Shown: positions 35,688 to 46,444, counted from the first letter of the stretch. The stretch: DNA of 64,000 bases from Hyalella azteca (GCF_000764305.2 NW_025934886.1:312953-376952); one strand, 5' to 3'. Notes: generated from the sequence alone by a model not told the origin. A program made the numbers and translations.

Positions 35688-35964
35688 TGCGCTGAGAGGA
35701 GGGGAGTTTACCCTTGCAACATTCAAGAGACAACTGGACAAGTGGTTGAGCAAGATCCCGGACTGTCCAGTAATGGGAAACTACCAACAGCAAGCGACAA
35801 GCAACAGCATCTTGCATCAGCGTGCCCAAATGAGGGCAAATAGACGGAACACGTCCAACGTTACATCCGACGACGACTCGGAGACGGAGGACGACGAAGG
35901 CGGAGCATCAGCGTGACCGTGGACTGCGACGTCCCAAACTCATCATAAGGTCATAAGGTCATAT
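35688..35964 (+). mobile_element. Strongly 5'-truncated LINE inserted in the minisatellite
   Basis: The insert encodes the C-terminal tail of a non-LTR retrotransposon ORF: TFKRQLDKWLSKIPDCPVMG, then NYQQQATSNSILHQRAQ and an acidic end, with a stop near 35915. FKR-LD-WL--IPD-P is typical of crustacean CR1-like LINE ends. It finishes with a short 3' tail repeat, cataaggtcataaggtcat. Both flanks are the same 38-bp repeat. Confidence 0.8.
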
Positions 35965-36118
35965 CCATGCTGAAATAATCTATGAACCAAGCACAGCATT
36001 ATCCATGCTGAAATAATCTATGAATATAGCACAGCATTATCATGCTGAAATAATCTATGAACATAGTGCATGCATTATCCATGCTGAAATAATCTATGAA
36101 CATAGCACAGAATTGCCA
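35965..36118. repeat. 38-bp minisatellite (right part)
   Basis: About four further units of the 35354-35687 array follow the LINE insertion, with minor variants (gaaccaagcac, gaatatagcac). Confidence 0.85.
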
Positions 36119-36575
36119 TCACTCTGTAATTTTTCAAATCTAAATTGAAGCTATAACATCACAAATTATGACTATTGCATCAACTCACCGTCACTGAGTC
36201 TAACTATCAAAACTTGCTAAGTTCAAGTAGCGGATTAACATGTAGCGGCCTAAGGAAATGTAGCAGACAAAAAACATGTGGCAGACTAACTACACTGAAG
36301 CCTCAGTACACGTAGTGGGCGCTTTCTCCTTGGCGATAGGGGGTTCTAACTTGAAAAGCTATCACTGATAGGCTGATGGAATTACAGTCACATAACTATT
36401 TGTGATACGGTGTCCTAAGCTCAGTGCACTAAGAATATAATTAAAGGCAACTAGGAATGTACGTTTTTTTGCCCCTATGCTCTGTTCATCCCCTAAAATG
36501 AGTGGCTCTGCTTTGTAACTTAGTTATCTCAGGAATAAGATAGGAAAAATCTAATGTCTAATATTATTTCTAGGC
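36119..36575. other. Intergenic DNA, no gene recognised
   Basis: 36220-36290 has a weak repeat of gtagcggacta-like motifs. Nothing else was supported. Confidence 0.3.
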
Positions 36576-37146
36576 ATCAGAGTAAGATTCACTAGAAATT
36601 TAAAAGTGAAGAAAACACCACAAAAATTTAGCATATCTCTTTTGAAAACGTTTTGGAGACCAGATCCATCGTCAGTTCGATAAATCGCAGTTACTATCGC
36701 GCCCTCCTCATTCGGCTGTGCGCACTCACGCCAAACAGTGCAACGTTCCAGTGTCCGACACAGACTTTAAGGTTTTGGCTTATAGTTCTGATGCTTCCGA
36801 TCTGCGTATTTTGAAATCATTGTATATTTTTAAAGAGAAGCCTAGTTTAAATGCTGCCTATAGTTCTTATCCATTAGAAATTGTGAATAGATAGGTACTT
36901 ACTTTATTATTCTGCCCTTTGTCAGTAAATTTAGGTTTTTAACTTCTGTTTGTGTTTTTTTTTATTAACTCCAAACTAATTTTCTGCATTTATCGGTGTT
37001 CTAGATTTATCGAACTGATGATGGAGCTGGTCTCCGAAACGTTTTCAAAAGAGATATGCTAAATTTTTGTGGTGTTTTTTTCGCTTTTAAATTTCTAGTG
37101 AATCTGCGATTAAAGCAATCTAGTGACTTTTTTATCAGAGTAAGAT
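36576..37146 (+). mobile_element. Truncated Penelope-like element with 13-bp target duplication
   Basis: ATCAGAGTAAGAT occurs exactly at both 36576-36588 and 37134-37146, a likely target-site duplication. Inside, 36589-36686 and 37004-37104 are inverted copies of a ~100-nt pseudo-LTR. Between them, 36740-36894 encodes the C terminus of a Penelope-type ORF (SDASDLRILKSLYIFKEKPS then LNAA and stop), corresponding to the end of the GIY-YIG endonuclease domain. The right pseudo-LTR carries a hammerhead-ribozyme-like core. The element lacks its reverse transcriptase. Confidence 0.75.
37015..37040 (+). ncRNA. Hammerhead ribozyme-like core in a Penelope pseudo-LTR
   Basis: CTGATGA at 37015-37021 is followed by a 4-bp stem II (GGAG 37023-37026 with CTCC 37032-37035) and GAAAC at 37036-37040. 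This is the conserved core order of a hammerhead ribozyme, and such ribozymes are known in Penelope-like elements. I could not establish stems I and III or the cleavage site. The left, inverted copy has mutated core bases. Confidence 0.5.
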
Positions 37147-38326
37147 ATTTTAGAAAATTTTCAAATGTTGCAGCTCAATCCTACAATTTCATCAATCAAT
37201 TGGAATTAATTCTATTGATTTTTTAAATTTCACCAATGTTGCCGCTTGAGAAATTTCAGGAAATCTGTATAGTTATGGCACAACTAGGGATCTGGTCAAC
37301 TATGCAGGCTGTGTGACCAAAATAAACTTAGCTCAACACTTGTTTTGTATCACTTAAAAACATCAAATGCATCAGATTAATACAGCTCTTGTCTACTGGA
37401 ACCACTTATCAATAAAAACAGTATAAATAGTACTGGTCTGACATAAAATTAGCAGGATTAATGACAACAAAATTGTATTGAGAGTTATTGCTTAGATTTT
37501 TTTTAGGAAACAGATTGTTTATTGGAGGCTTGTGACATGCCGTAAGTAGCATAGAAATTACATTTTGATCCACTACTGAAGCTTCAAACTCATTTCTTAA
37601 GATGCAACATTTCCATTAGATTAATTATTTCTAATAAAATCTTATACATATATGACAGAACAAAATTTTTGTGAACTTTTTTCCTGAAGAACATTATTTC
37701 ACTTCCGATTCAACTCGTGGATTAACTTATGAATGACTAAGTGATGCATAGACATTTTTAATTTCCATGACAGAAACATGGAACATCTTTTTATACTAGG
37801 ATATTATTTTGTTAATTCAGAGGATTTAGTTATTTGTGTCTCAATGTGTAGCTGAATGTATTGTAGCTCTAATGCGATAGGTTGAATCAGCTGCTAGCCT
37901 TGTGCGGGGTCCAAGTTATTCATTTCAGGGAACCACTGGTCTTGGATGATGGAGAACTCAATCTCTTTAGAATTAGTTTGTTCATTTGACAATTGACTTA
38001 TCATCTTATGATTATTCTGCCAAAGGATTAAAACTGTGATTCCCATATTGTATTGCATTTATTATCTTCTTTTGTACATGAATTTTGAGGCTAGTCCATT
38101 TTGTTGTGCTGTAAATGAGGTATTAAGGTGAGGTAATTTTAGCCAAGTTACCCCTTGCAGGCAAATTATGTGTGCTCAGTAAGATGGTGGGGGTCTAATC
38201 ATTTCTACTCAAATTCAGAGAGCCAGATCTGGGCTAACATATTGCCCAAAGCTAACATATCGTACAAAGCTTAACCAATTCACAGGCCGGACAACCTGTT
38301 GGTACAACCAGACACAAGAAAGATTT
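37147..38326. other. Intergenic DNA, no gene recognised
   Basis: AT-rich sequence without convincing coding potential or repeats. Confidence 0.3.
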
Positions 38327-38680
38327 CTACCAACAAACTAAATATGGCGTAGGCAGAGTTCTTAGCTGGTCCCAGCTGCTGGTGGCGTTTCGGACGGCTA
38401 ATAATAAAACTTTGGTGTAGTTAGGCAGAAGCTTTTCTTTTATGCAAGTTTGATTGAAGACCAGAGCATGCTTTTTATTAACAATCTTCTTGTTTGTTTT
38501 TTCAATGAGTCGAACCAAATTTCTTGCTGGCGTCGGGAGATCGAAAAGCAGGTTTCCGAATGACATTTTAATAGTTTGCGACGTTTCGAAAATACATTTT
38601 TCATTATCAAGCTGGTGAAGGTTTTACAACATTTGAAATTGAATTTGAAATGACTGAAGTACATATGAATGGTATAGTGG
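38327..38680 (-). mobile_element. Penelope-like element 5' part (pseudo-LTR and ORF start), minus orientation
   Basis: On the minus strand a pseudo-LTR-like segment (gtattttcgaaacgtcgcaa, with a degraded hammerhead-like TTGATAATG...GAAAC) leads to an ATG at 38566. The ORF reads MSFGNLLFDLPTPARNLVRL, then KKIVNKKHALVFNQTCIKEK and LLPNYTKV. This resembles the N-terminal segment of Penelope ORFs that ends near a NxxLPxYT motif. It is an inverted copy of 38967-39215 and is cut at the adapter at 38681. Confidence 0.6.
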
Positions 38681-38718
38681 CTGTCTCTTATACACATCTA
38701 GATGTGTATAAGAGACAG
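38681..38718. other. Nextera mate-pair junction adapter (assembly artefact)
   Basis: Same 38-nt palindromic junction as at 21030. It lies inside the Penelope-like element, so the internal part of the element is probably missing from the assembly here. Confidence 0.97.
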
Positions 38719-38916
38719 CCCAAGAACCACATGCGGGAAGCTCACAATGAGACCATCACCCGAGCGACATTGGAAGCCTGCACCAGCATAGTTATGCGGT
38801 GCCCTGACCCATCGAGATTGACGATAGCTGAGGCTCTCATTATCAAGAGCGAGTCTCCGGCTATCAACCTCCAAACTACTGGATTCGTCCGGACGCTGAA
38901 ATTATTTTCAGAGTAA
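38719..38916 (+). mobile_element. Penelope-like element ORF C terminus
   Basis: The plus strand reads HNETITRATLEACTSIVMRC, then PDPSRLTIAEALIIKSESPA and INLQTTGFVRTLKLFS before a stop. RL-I-EALIIK--SP-IN-Q is the typical end of the Penelope GIY-YIG region. It begins immediately after the adapter. Confidence 0.65.
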
Positions 38917-38966
38917 TTTTAAGTTTATATTTTGTTGTATCCACATTATTTATTTTATTGTATCCA

Positions 38967-39215
38967 CTATACCATTCATATGTACTTCTGTCATTTCCAA
39001 ATTGAATTTCAAGTGTTGTAAAACCTTCACCAGCTTGATAATGAAAATTGTATTTTCGAAACGTCGCAAACTATTAAAATGTCATTCGGAAACCTGCTTT
39101 TCGATCTCCCGACGCCAGCAAGAAATTTGGTTCGACTCATTGAAAAAGCGAACAAGAAGATTGTTAATAAAAAGCATGCTCTGGTCTTCAATCAAACTTG
39201 CATAATAAAACTTTA
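38967..39215 (+). mobile_element. Penelope-like pseudo-LTR, plus orientation
   Basis: This is an inverted repeat of about 38430-38680, with roughly 5% differences by eye, from tgtatccactataccattca to tcaatcaaacttgcataa. It contains the same gaaacgtcgcaaactatta segment and the ORF start MSFGNLLFDLPTPARNLVRL in the plus orientation before breaking off. Confidence 0.65.
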
Positions 39216-39693
39216 TGCACCCTCTTATTGTAAGGGCTAATAAACTCTGTGCTTCAGTAAATTGTCAGTGGCTTATTGAGGGCTTGTACCCATCAATAGT
39301 TGTGCTTTTGGGGCATCCCTGCATCCCACCTTTGTGTTTTTAGTTTTACCCCAATTAATGCAGCTGGTTGTCAGCATTGTGGCAATGTGGTGCAGCTCAA
39401 ACCTGTGCCCGTGCTGTCCACTGTGTCTCTTGGCAGTTTATTAGGGCTTGTACTCCAGATTACTGCAGCTGGTTGTCAGCTTTGTGGTGCAGCTCAAACC
39501 AGTACCCTTGCAACATCTGTGTTTCTTGGCAGTGTATTAGGGGTCAGTATGTACTAGGCCTATCACTAGTATGTTTGTATTCAAACTACTTTTGGGTTTC
39601 AATCAGTCTGTAAAATTGGGCAAAAAATAACCCATGAACAAGATAAAAATGCAATCCCAAGTCCAACTCCACCAGTTTCTATTGCCCTTGGGC
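39216..39693. other. Region with a ~105-bp tandem duplication
   Basis: 39358-39465 and 39466-39545 share gcagctggttgtcagc, gtgcagctcaaacc and tcttggcagt-tattaggg. Small ORFs here follow the repeat. No gene was recognised. Confidence 0.4.
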
Positions 39694-40630
39694 TAGGGTA
39701 AACGCGGTATATTCCGACATTGTGGGTAATTCCAACACTTCTTGACTTTTTACATTTATATTAAGCTTTTTCTTAGTTCCATGCATTTGTTGATGGTTGA
39801 AATAGTGACATCATACTTTTGCGCACCATACTATTGCCAAAACACTAGGTCTGGGCCGTCTGGCGGGAAAATGTTGAGATCCAAAGAGAGACAGTGCGCG
39901 TCACCAGTGAGAACACCAAAAAATGTGTCAAAGTTGATAGTTGACCTTACTCTACCAAATAGTGATAAACTGTTCATGTAGAAAGAATATTATGGTTTGA
40001 GACTTTTAAATATGTCTGTGAATATATTAGGAATCCTTTTAGTATACTTGTATTTGCTGATTTCAAGTGGTAAAAAAATTAATAGATGATTAAGTTAAGA
40101 GACGGTTTTAGACACATAAAAACTAATTCCAACACAGCTTGGCATTAGACACACACAGCTTGTTCCAAGCTGTGTGCAAAAATTAAAATTTTCTTAGTTA
40201 AAAGCTTAATAGCTCTTAATTAAAAGCATAATTAAGTAGTGTTCAATATTCAATAGTGTTCTAATTCCAAGCTGTGTCGTATTCCAATACAGCTCACACA
40301 GCAATCGGAATTCCAACACAACTACACAAGAGTGTCAGCATTACAAATTAGTAGTTTGAAGCGCGGTCGGAATTAGTCTCACAAAATGCTGAATTTAGTC
40401 ACACACAGTGTTGGAATATATGGATTATGGATTTGGTATGTTTGCATTCTAAAGGCTTTTAAATAAATATGGCAACATTTTGTGACATTTCATTGTTGCT
40501 GGCACGTAGTGCGGTGTTTTGAGAGTGACGTAAAGCAAACGGAACTCGAGTTGCGCATACAGTGTATTTTTTATAGCCATTCAGTTTTTGCTACATCCTT
40601 GAAGTGTCGGAATATACCGCGTTTACCCTA
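39694..40630. mobile_element. TA-flanked MITE with 24-bp perfect terminal repeats (mariner/Tc1-like)
   Basis: GGGTAAACGCGGTATATTCC plus GACA at 39696-39719 is exactly inverted at 40605-40628, and each end is bordered by TA (39694-39695 and 40629-40630). A TA target duplication is typical of the Tc1/mariner superfamily. The ~933-nt interior has no transposase ORF, but repeats attccaacac/gtgttggaat motifs. A second end of the same family lies at 56225-56264. Confidence 0.8.
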
Positions 40631-41689
40631 CCCAATTTCTTTTCTGGCATGTAAGAAAAGAGTATATTTTAGCATAATTTTCTAAAATACATGTGAATGA
40701 TGTGACAATGATGATGAAATAGCTAGTAGCCTAATCATTTTCTCCACACCTAAATTACAGCAGTCAAGAGGCCTATAATCATAATGGCAAAGCAGAGAGT
40801 TTTTTAGTCTCTCACAGTCTCACTCTCACTCAAGATCATTTTTGAGTCCTATAAGTAGACCAGTAAAATATCCTGGATACCAGCATCATCATACATAAGA
40901 AATTGGTTTAAATCTTGGGTAAATGAGGAAATTAAAAATGAACCGATTCTAAAAAATCGCTGGTTTGTCACAATAGCCTATATACAGTACAGGTTGAAAA
41001 AAATAAAACTCATAATAAAAAAATTAATTTGAAGCAAGCATGGCAATTTAGGCAAAATAACTAAGAGGAGAAAGCTCAGAAAGGTAGACGGTAGAACTGA
41101 TAAACATCAAAACGAACGCCTCTGACTCTGAGGTTGCAACTTGCAAGTCCGTGACCCGGCTTCACTCGAACAAAAATTTACAACATAGGTAAACCGTTAT
41201 TCGTTAAACATCGATATAATACTCACCAGAGACAGTTTTGGTATCCATTCTTGGATTTTAATGCGAAGGACGGTTAGTAGAAGGCAAAATTATCTTATAG
41301 AGGCACTCACGATTACACAATTTAGTTCTATTCTAGTACTAGTCTACACAGCTGCCGAAACTTCAGTGCACGACTGACTCAGCCAGCATCTGTCAAACTA
41401 CAGTCGAAGTCGATTAACTAGATTTCGTCGCACGGTGGCGTGTTTGTTCCACTATAGTTTGATAGCACATCACATCGCGATACATAGCTGTGAGGTCGTT
41501 TTTAGAACAAAAAAAAATGCGTAATGTAAATTAAGAATGCTCGAGGTACTTAAGCTTTACGAAATCAAAATAACATTTAAAATTCTTACAACTATGTATA
41601 AACCAGCAAGCCATTCTGCAAATGTTTTTTGATGCTCAAGGCCCAGTGTTTAAAAATTCCGAGTAGCAAATTAAGCATTGGAATAGAAT
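40631..41689. other. Intergenic DNA, no gene recognised
   Basis: No coding sequence or strong repeat was seen. Confidence 0.3.
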
Positions 41690-43245
41690 ACTAAATAGAA
41701 GTGTCGGCATTGAAGAAATATGTCCATGGCCTGTTGTCGATTCATGAACTTTTCTTGACTTGATTCACAAGGGATCCGGCCTTCGGAACCCGATCTTTCC
41801 CTAACTGACGATTTATTGATATAGCTGCTGGACTTGTTGCCTGGTCCGTAATTTGCTAGGCATTTTAAGACTGAACATATGCTCCTGCATTGCTTCGTCT
41901 GGACTTATTGCCTGGTCCGTAATTTGCTAGGCATTTTAAGACTGAACATATGCTCCTGCATAGCTTCGTCTAGTCTGTTCTTGAAGGAGTTCATACTCGG
42001 AGCGCCAACGATGCTATCAGGGAAACTGTTCCACATGTCGGTGACTCGAAGCGAAAAGAAATGTTGTCGCATGGATGTGTTGCAACGCAGTTTTTTTAGT
42101 TTATAGCCGTGGCCCCTGGTGTTGGTTCTTGTTTCAAATTCTAGTAATCCTTCTGGGACCTTGTATAAACCATGAGTATACTAATATGCTTCAATGAGGT
42201 CCCCACGCAGACGTCGATACCTTAGGCTTGGAAGCTTCATAATCTTTATTCTTTCCTCATAGGACTTGTTTTTCAAGCTCTGAATTATCCTTGTTGCGAG
42301 TCTTTGAACACTATCCATTAACTTTTTGTCCTCTTCAAATTTCGGTGACCACACGTTTCCAAAAGGTTCAGGCGCATGACAGCAACAAACAACTGCTTCA
42401 TCGCTTCTGCATCTAGGAACTCGAAATAGCGTCTGATCAGTCCAAGTCGTTTATTGGCTTTGTTAACTTGACCTTCAATATGCTTGGAAAATTTCAACTC
42501 ATTGTCGATACTAACTCCTAAATCTTTTTCAATTGTCGACTTCGACATCATCACTCTGTCGTTGCAGCCGTGTCTTCTCATACTTTAATCTTGCTGTTCA
42601 TTATTCTTGCCAAGGTGGACAACTTTCCATTTGTCAGCGTTAAAACGCAACTGCCACTTATCAGCCCAGTCAACCAGCCTGTGAAGATCACCTTACAACT
42701 GTACTTTTTGCGACGCATTCTTCACTGCATTATAAATTTTTGTGTCGTCAACATACATCGAGCAAACGCTAGACACAGCTTCTGGCAGATCGTTTATAAA
42801 CGCAACGAATAAAATAGGCCCGAGAACGCTTCCTTGTGGCACGCCGCTGTGCACTGAAGTCCTATCTGATACGGACCAATTAATACTGACACGTTGTCGC
42901 CTCCCTACTAGAAAATCTCTGTTCCATTTGAGTACATTACTCTCAATTCTCAAAGACTTCAATTTACGCAACAGCCGCTCATGTGGGACACTGTCAAATG
43001 CCTTGGCAAAATCGAGGTCCCCTCCCTTTCGTCCAGCAGGCGGGTCCATTCGTTCAGAGTAGACAAAAGTTTAGTGGTGCAGGATCTCCCGGCAATAAAG
43101 CCATGTTGACAGTCTGATACGAGATTATTAGCAGTCAAATGATCTATCAATCGATCCCTCACAACAGATTCCATTAACTTGCAAACGACACTTGTCAAAC
43201 TGAAAGGGCGATAGTTGCCCGGGCAGCTTTTGTCACCTTTTTCGA
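41690..43245 (-). mobile_element. 5'-truncated, broken non-LTR retrotransposon (LINE) with reverse transcriptase
   Basis: Minus-strand frames give ordered reverse transcriptase blocks: FEKGDKSCPGNYRPFSLTSV (43245 down), HGFIAGRSCTTKLLSTLNEW, then, after a frameshift, LDFAKAFDSVPHERLLRKL, SGVPQGSVLGPILFVAFIND and MYVDDTKIY. The catalytic box is YVDD rather than the usual YADD. Downstream are DLGVSIDNELKFSKHI and, near 42100-41970, WNSFPDSIVGAPSMNSFK, the typical C terminus of CR1/Jockey-like elements. Several frameshifts and stops make it a pseudogene. A 67-bp tandem duplication lies at 41828-41961, near its 3' end. Confidence 0.85.
41828..41961. repeat. 67-bp direct tandem duplication in the LINE tail
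   Basis: tgcctggtccgtaatttgct and the following ~47 nt, up to tgcatngcttcgtct, are repeated back to back with one or two differences, indicating a recent event. Confidence 0.85.
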
Positions 43246-43600
43246 ACAATAGAATAGAATAGAAGTGTCGGCGCTGAAGAAATAGGCCCATGGCCTGTTG
43301 CCGATGGTGGTGTCCTAGTCGAACACTCTCTGCAACAATGGTGTCACTTGAGCTTCTTTCCTGTCTGCCGGAAAGGTCCCTCCCTTCGCATTGATTTGCG
43401 GGTTTGATCCCTACTTCCTGCGACAGTTCTGGTCAAAACCGACGAGGTGAAAAGTCGATTAAGCGCGGTAGATATTGGAGCAGTGAGTTGCGTGTTCCGA
43501 GACCCGTAGATCGCTGTGAAAATTCTGAGATGTTCAGCATCGGCGTTAGGCCTAATGGCATAATCTCCAACGATGACACCGCTAATCCTCATCATCGAAA
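43246..43600 (-). mobile_element. Second LINE fragment joined to the first at an (ATTCT)n tail
   Basis: The segment 43258-43310 (minus: gcctatttcttcagcgccga) repeats the 3' end seen at 41690-41735. It is followed by a short attctattctattg run that abuts the FEKGDKS reverse transcriptase block. The arrangement suggests head-to-tail or nested insertion. 43344-43595 has an open minus frame without clear identity. Confidence 0.5.
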
Positions 43601-44709
43601 TTCACATTAATTGTATCGGTATTTCAGTAGGAGTTTCAATTTCAGTAATCGCTAAATTTCTCTCCGCTGTCGTCAGAACATTCCAAATGAGTCTGAATAG
43701 TAAATTTTTACCATTATTTAGTTTTTCTCTAAAGATTAACTACCAAATTACGGTGTTTATTGCACATGGCCTCGTTCGCGAAATGGAGAAAATTATTTCC
43801 TACCAAACAATTCCTAATTTATAATTCAGAGAAGCAGCAGGTGCTGTGCTAAATTAAATTAAAACGTATCAGATATGCATGAATAATATCGTATTTCGCT
43901 TCTCAACTGAAAATGAATCCAGATTTACGATCACAACCCTGTTAATACTATACGATTCTAGCCATGACCTTTGTCGTGGCGTGTCATAATACTTTGTTAT
44001 CCCTAAATTGTCAAATCCATAATATCATGAGCGGCTGAAGAAAAATAAATCAATAATTCTCAGTTTATGTGAAAAAAGCAATCAATACCCTGGCTGTAAC
44101 AGATAAAAATTCAAGGTCATCACATAAGAAGACTTATTGAGAAAATAAAACACTGTCATACAACTTCATCAAGTTATGTTGAACCCTCATAAACTTCAAG
44201 ACAGACGACGTGGAAAGCGGCGCTATCTTCACACGGACGATAGCGTCAGCTGGTCATGGAAAGCGGCCAGTAAGTAAAAACCTAAAAGGAATCAGTGGAA
44301 TTAACAAATTCAAGACATCAAAACACCAAAACCGCTGGCAAGTACAATTTATCAAATACTTGATGAAAACCGTATTAATATTTTATGTAACCTAGCATTA
44401 TCACAAAATAACGCAAAAAATACTTCATTACTTCTCCATGTTCTTTCTGAAATATACAAAATTCTCCCCAACTGATGTGATGAAAAACATAGACCACAAT
44501 CACTCTAATATTATTATCCATTATCAATCAGAAAATCTGTAGAAAAAATTAAGTGATCAAGTAAAGAACATGAATAGCAGAGGCTCAAACGTCGCCCAAT
44601 AACGCTTGAAATACGAGGATATCATACAGTTTCATTTCATTCAACAGTTTCCCTTAGCGGCTTGGCAGAATTAATCTCAGCTCAAGACCATTATGGAAAA
44701 AAACACTAC
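43601..44709. other. Intergenic DNA 3' of WARS1
   Basis: No gene or strong repeat was recognised. Confidence 0.3.
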
Positions 44710-44715
44710 TTTATT
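44710..44715 (-). terminator. Candidate polyadenylation signal of WARS1
   Basis: AATAAA on the minus strand, about 290 nt downstream of the WARS1 stop and just beyond the 3' UTR repeat array. Use is inferred from position only. Confidence 0.5.
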
Positions 44716-45006
44716 AAGATCGTTAGGAGGCAGCAGCTTTCTTAAGCTGTTTTGACCGACTTAACAGAATCTCCGCTGAAGATCGCCATAGAAAAAAATA
44801 CGATGTTGAGACCATTAGGAGGTGACAGCTTTCCTAAGCTATTTTGACCGACTTTGAACAGAATCTCCGCTGAAGACTGCCAATAGAAAAAAATACGATG
44901 TTATGACCATTAGGAGGTGACAGCTTTCCTAAGCTGTTTTGACCGACTTTGAACAGAATCTCCGCTGAAAACCGTCATAGACAAAAACACTACGATGTTA
45001 AGGGCG
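44716..45006 (-). repeat. ~100-bp tandem repeats in the WARS1 3' UTR, including copies of the stop-codon edge
   Basis: Three diverged units share taggaggtgacagctttcct, aagctgttttgaccgacttt and gaacagaatctccgctgaag. The first block of each (ttaggagg) copies the end of the coding region, where gttaggaggcatta contains the TAA stop. Confidence 0.85.
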
Positions 45007-45156
45007 TTAGGAGGCATTAACGGTCGATTTATCTTGCTTGGACTTCAAAGCATCAGGTCTGAAGTTGAGCGGCCTGGGCGTCATGAAAAGCTCACGGTCT
45101 GCATCGGTCACAAGCTTGCGTCTCTCCTGATGATCGAGCACCAGCTTCTGAAGGAC
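45007..45156 (-). CDS. WARS1: Tryptophanyl-tRNA synthetase (cytosolic), terminal exon
   Basis: Encodes VLQKLVLDHQERRKLVTDAD, then RELFMTPRPLNFRPDALKSK and QDKSTVNAS with a TAA stop at 45007-45009. It aligns with the human WARS1 C terminus (VLQPLIAEHQARRKEVTDE ... EFMTPRKL), with about 16 additional residues. The acceptor is gtccaacag and the phase is 0. It follows LID of the preceding exon, matching the family's LIEVLQ. Confidence 0.92.
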   Translation of the reverse strand, partial: VLQKLVLDHQERRKLVTDADRELFMTPRPLNFRPDALKSKQDKSTVNAS

Positions 45157-45703
45157 CTGTTGGACCAAAAAGTTATATTTCAACCAAGCGTGGAAGTTAT
45201 AGGTACAAATTCAAGAAGCCAATTTGCCACTTGAATGGTAAAAAAAACAGTGCTGAGCCCTCTGATTGCAGCCTCTTAAGGGCTAAAGTCTGTGTTGAGA
45301 TAAATTTCATCTCAATAAGATCTACCTTATATTCAACAATTCCTTTGTGATATGAATGTTTAACATCATACAAATTCTAACAAATATTAAACTAATATTG
45401 CATTCAAAAATTCCACGACGTTGCCAATTTTCTGCAATAATGAAAGTAACAAATGTCATACAAACCTTCAATTGTCAGTGAATTGAAACATCAGGAGTTT
45501 TCACGCTACAGTCTTTAGCATAACACAGAAAATATATTTGCCAGAAGCAACAGCGCAAGAAAATCCGTCTGAACTCATAGCAACGATTGACCATGATTAA
45601 GTTAACAAGCTTACCAACAGAGATCTTATACCGGACACAATTGAGAATGATAGATAATAATTTTAACAATAGCAACACCTCAATAGAGTCTATATGAACT
45701 CAC
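45157..45703. other. WARS1 intron between the last two exons
   Basis: AT-rich; no repeat array or coding sequence was recognised. Confidence 0.5.
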
Positions 45704-45898
45704 ATCAATGAGGTGCGCCTTGACCTCGCCAGTGAGGAGTTCGCCCCTGGAATATTTGTCGATGGTCTCCTCGTATTTCTGGTCATCGTCCTCGAAGAAC
45801 CTCAAGTACATACACGACACGTCCACCTCAACGTCCGCCCCCAGCGAGCGGTGCTCTTCAACCGTGTCCCGACCACCGGAGAACGCGTACTTGTTGAT
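45704..45898 (-). CDS. WARS1: Tryptophanyl-tRNA synthetase, C-terminal domain exon
   Basis: Encodes INKYAFSGGRDTVEEHRSLG, then ADVEVDVSCMYLRFFEDDDQ, KYEETIDKYSRGELLTGEVK and AHLID. This matches the anticodon-binding region of eukaryotic TrpRS (KHAFSGGRDT-EEHR, DVDVS-MYL-FF-EDD, GEML-TGELKK). Length is 195 nt, phase 0 at both ends, acceptor cttatttcag and donor GAT|GTGAGT. Confidence 0.95.
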
Positions 45899-45949
45899 CT
45901 GAAATAAGCAAGAATTTGGGTCATGGCCCTTTTTAGCGCATTTTCTCAT

Positions 45950-46079
45950 TTATGAAAAAATGCACTATTGTGCTCGCCATGTCCGTCCGTCCATCCGTCT
46001 GTCCGCGACTTCACGTTTTCGTCGATTCTGAGAAAATGCACTCTCTGTCACTCACTGCAGTGAAAACTGATATTTTTTT
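45950..46079. other. WARS1 intron segment with a gtccgtccgtcc microsatellite
   Basis: A short run of gtccgtccgtccatccgtct lies near 45978-46006. The rest is plain intron. Confidence 0.4.
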
Positions 46080-46444
46080 ATCTTGACCTGAGTGTTGGTG
46101 AGAAGAGCAGAATTTTCCACAGTATCAAGAGCACCTATTGTCTCACGAAAAATGATAGTTACATGAAATTGGTGCATGTAAAGAACTTTTTCTTGACCTA
46201 ACCTGAATGTTGAGGAGGTAACCGGAATTTTTCGAACTATCGACGGAAAGAAATTTTGTCATGATCAATGATTCAATCATTTAAACCTGATGAGCATCAA
46301 GACCTTTTTCTTGATCTGAGCCTGGGTGTCGGTGTGACCTGGACCTGAATGTTGGGGAGGTGAGCTGAACTTTTCGAACTATCAACGGAGAGAAATTTTG
46401 TCATGATCAATGATTAAACTATTAAACCTGATGAGTATCAAGAC
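46080..46444 (-). repeat. Copies of the 3' edge of a WARS1 exon with its donor
   Basis: The exon end (plus-strand accttttt cttgatctgagc ctgggtgtcggtg) is repeated at about 46082-46100, 46190-46210 and 46301-46333, increasingly diverged. All copies share flanks such as cttttcgaactatcaacgg and agaaattttgtcatgatcaa. Period is about 110-130 nt. The 46306-46333 copy is almost exact over 28 nt. Confidence 0.85.

Noticed and set aside
38440..38916. Peptides beginning MCIRDS or containing VSYTHLDVYKRQ
   Set aside because: These residues are translated mate-pair adapter. Only the flanking Penelope-like parts are genomic.
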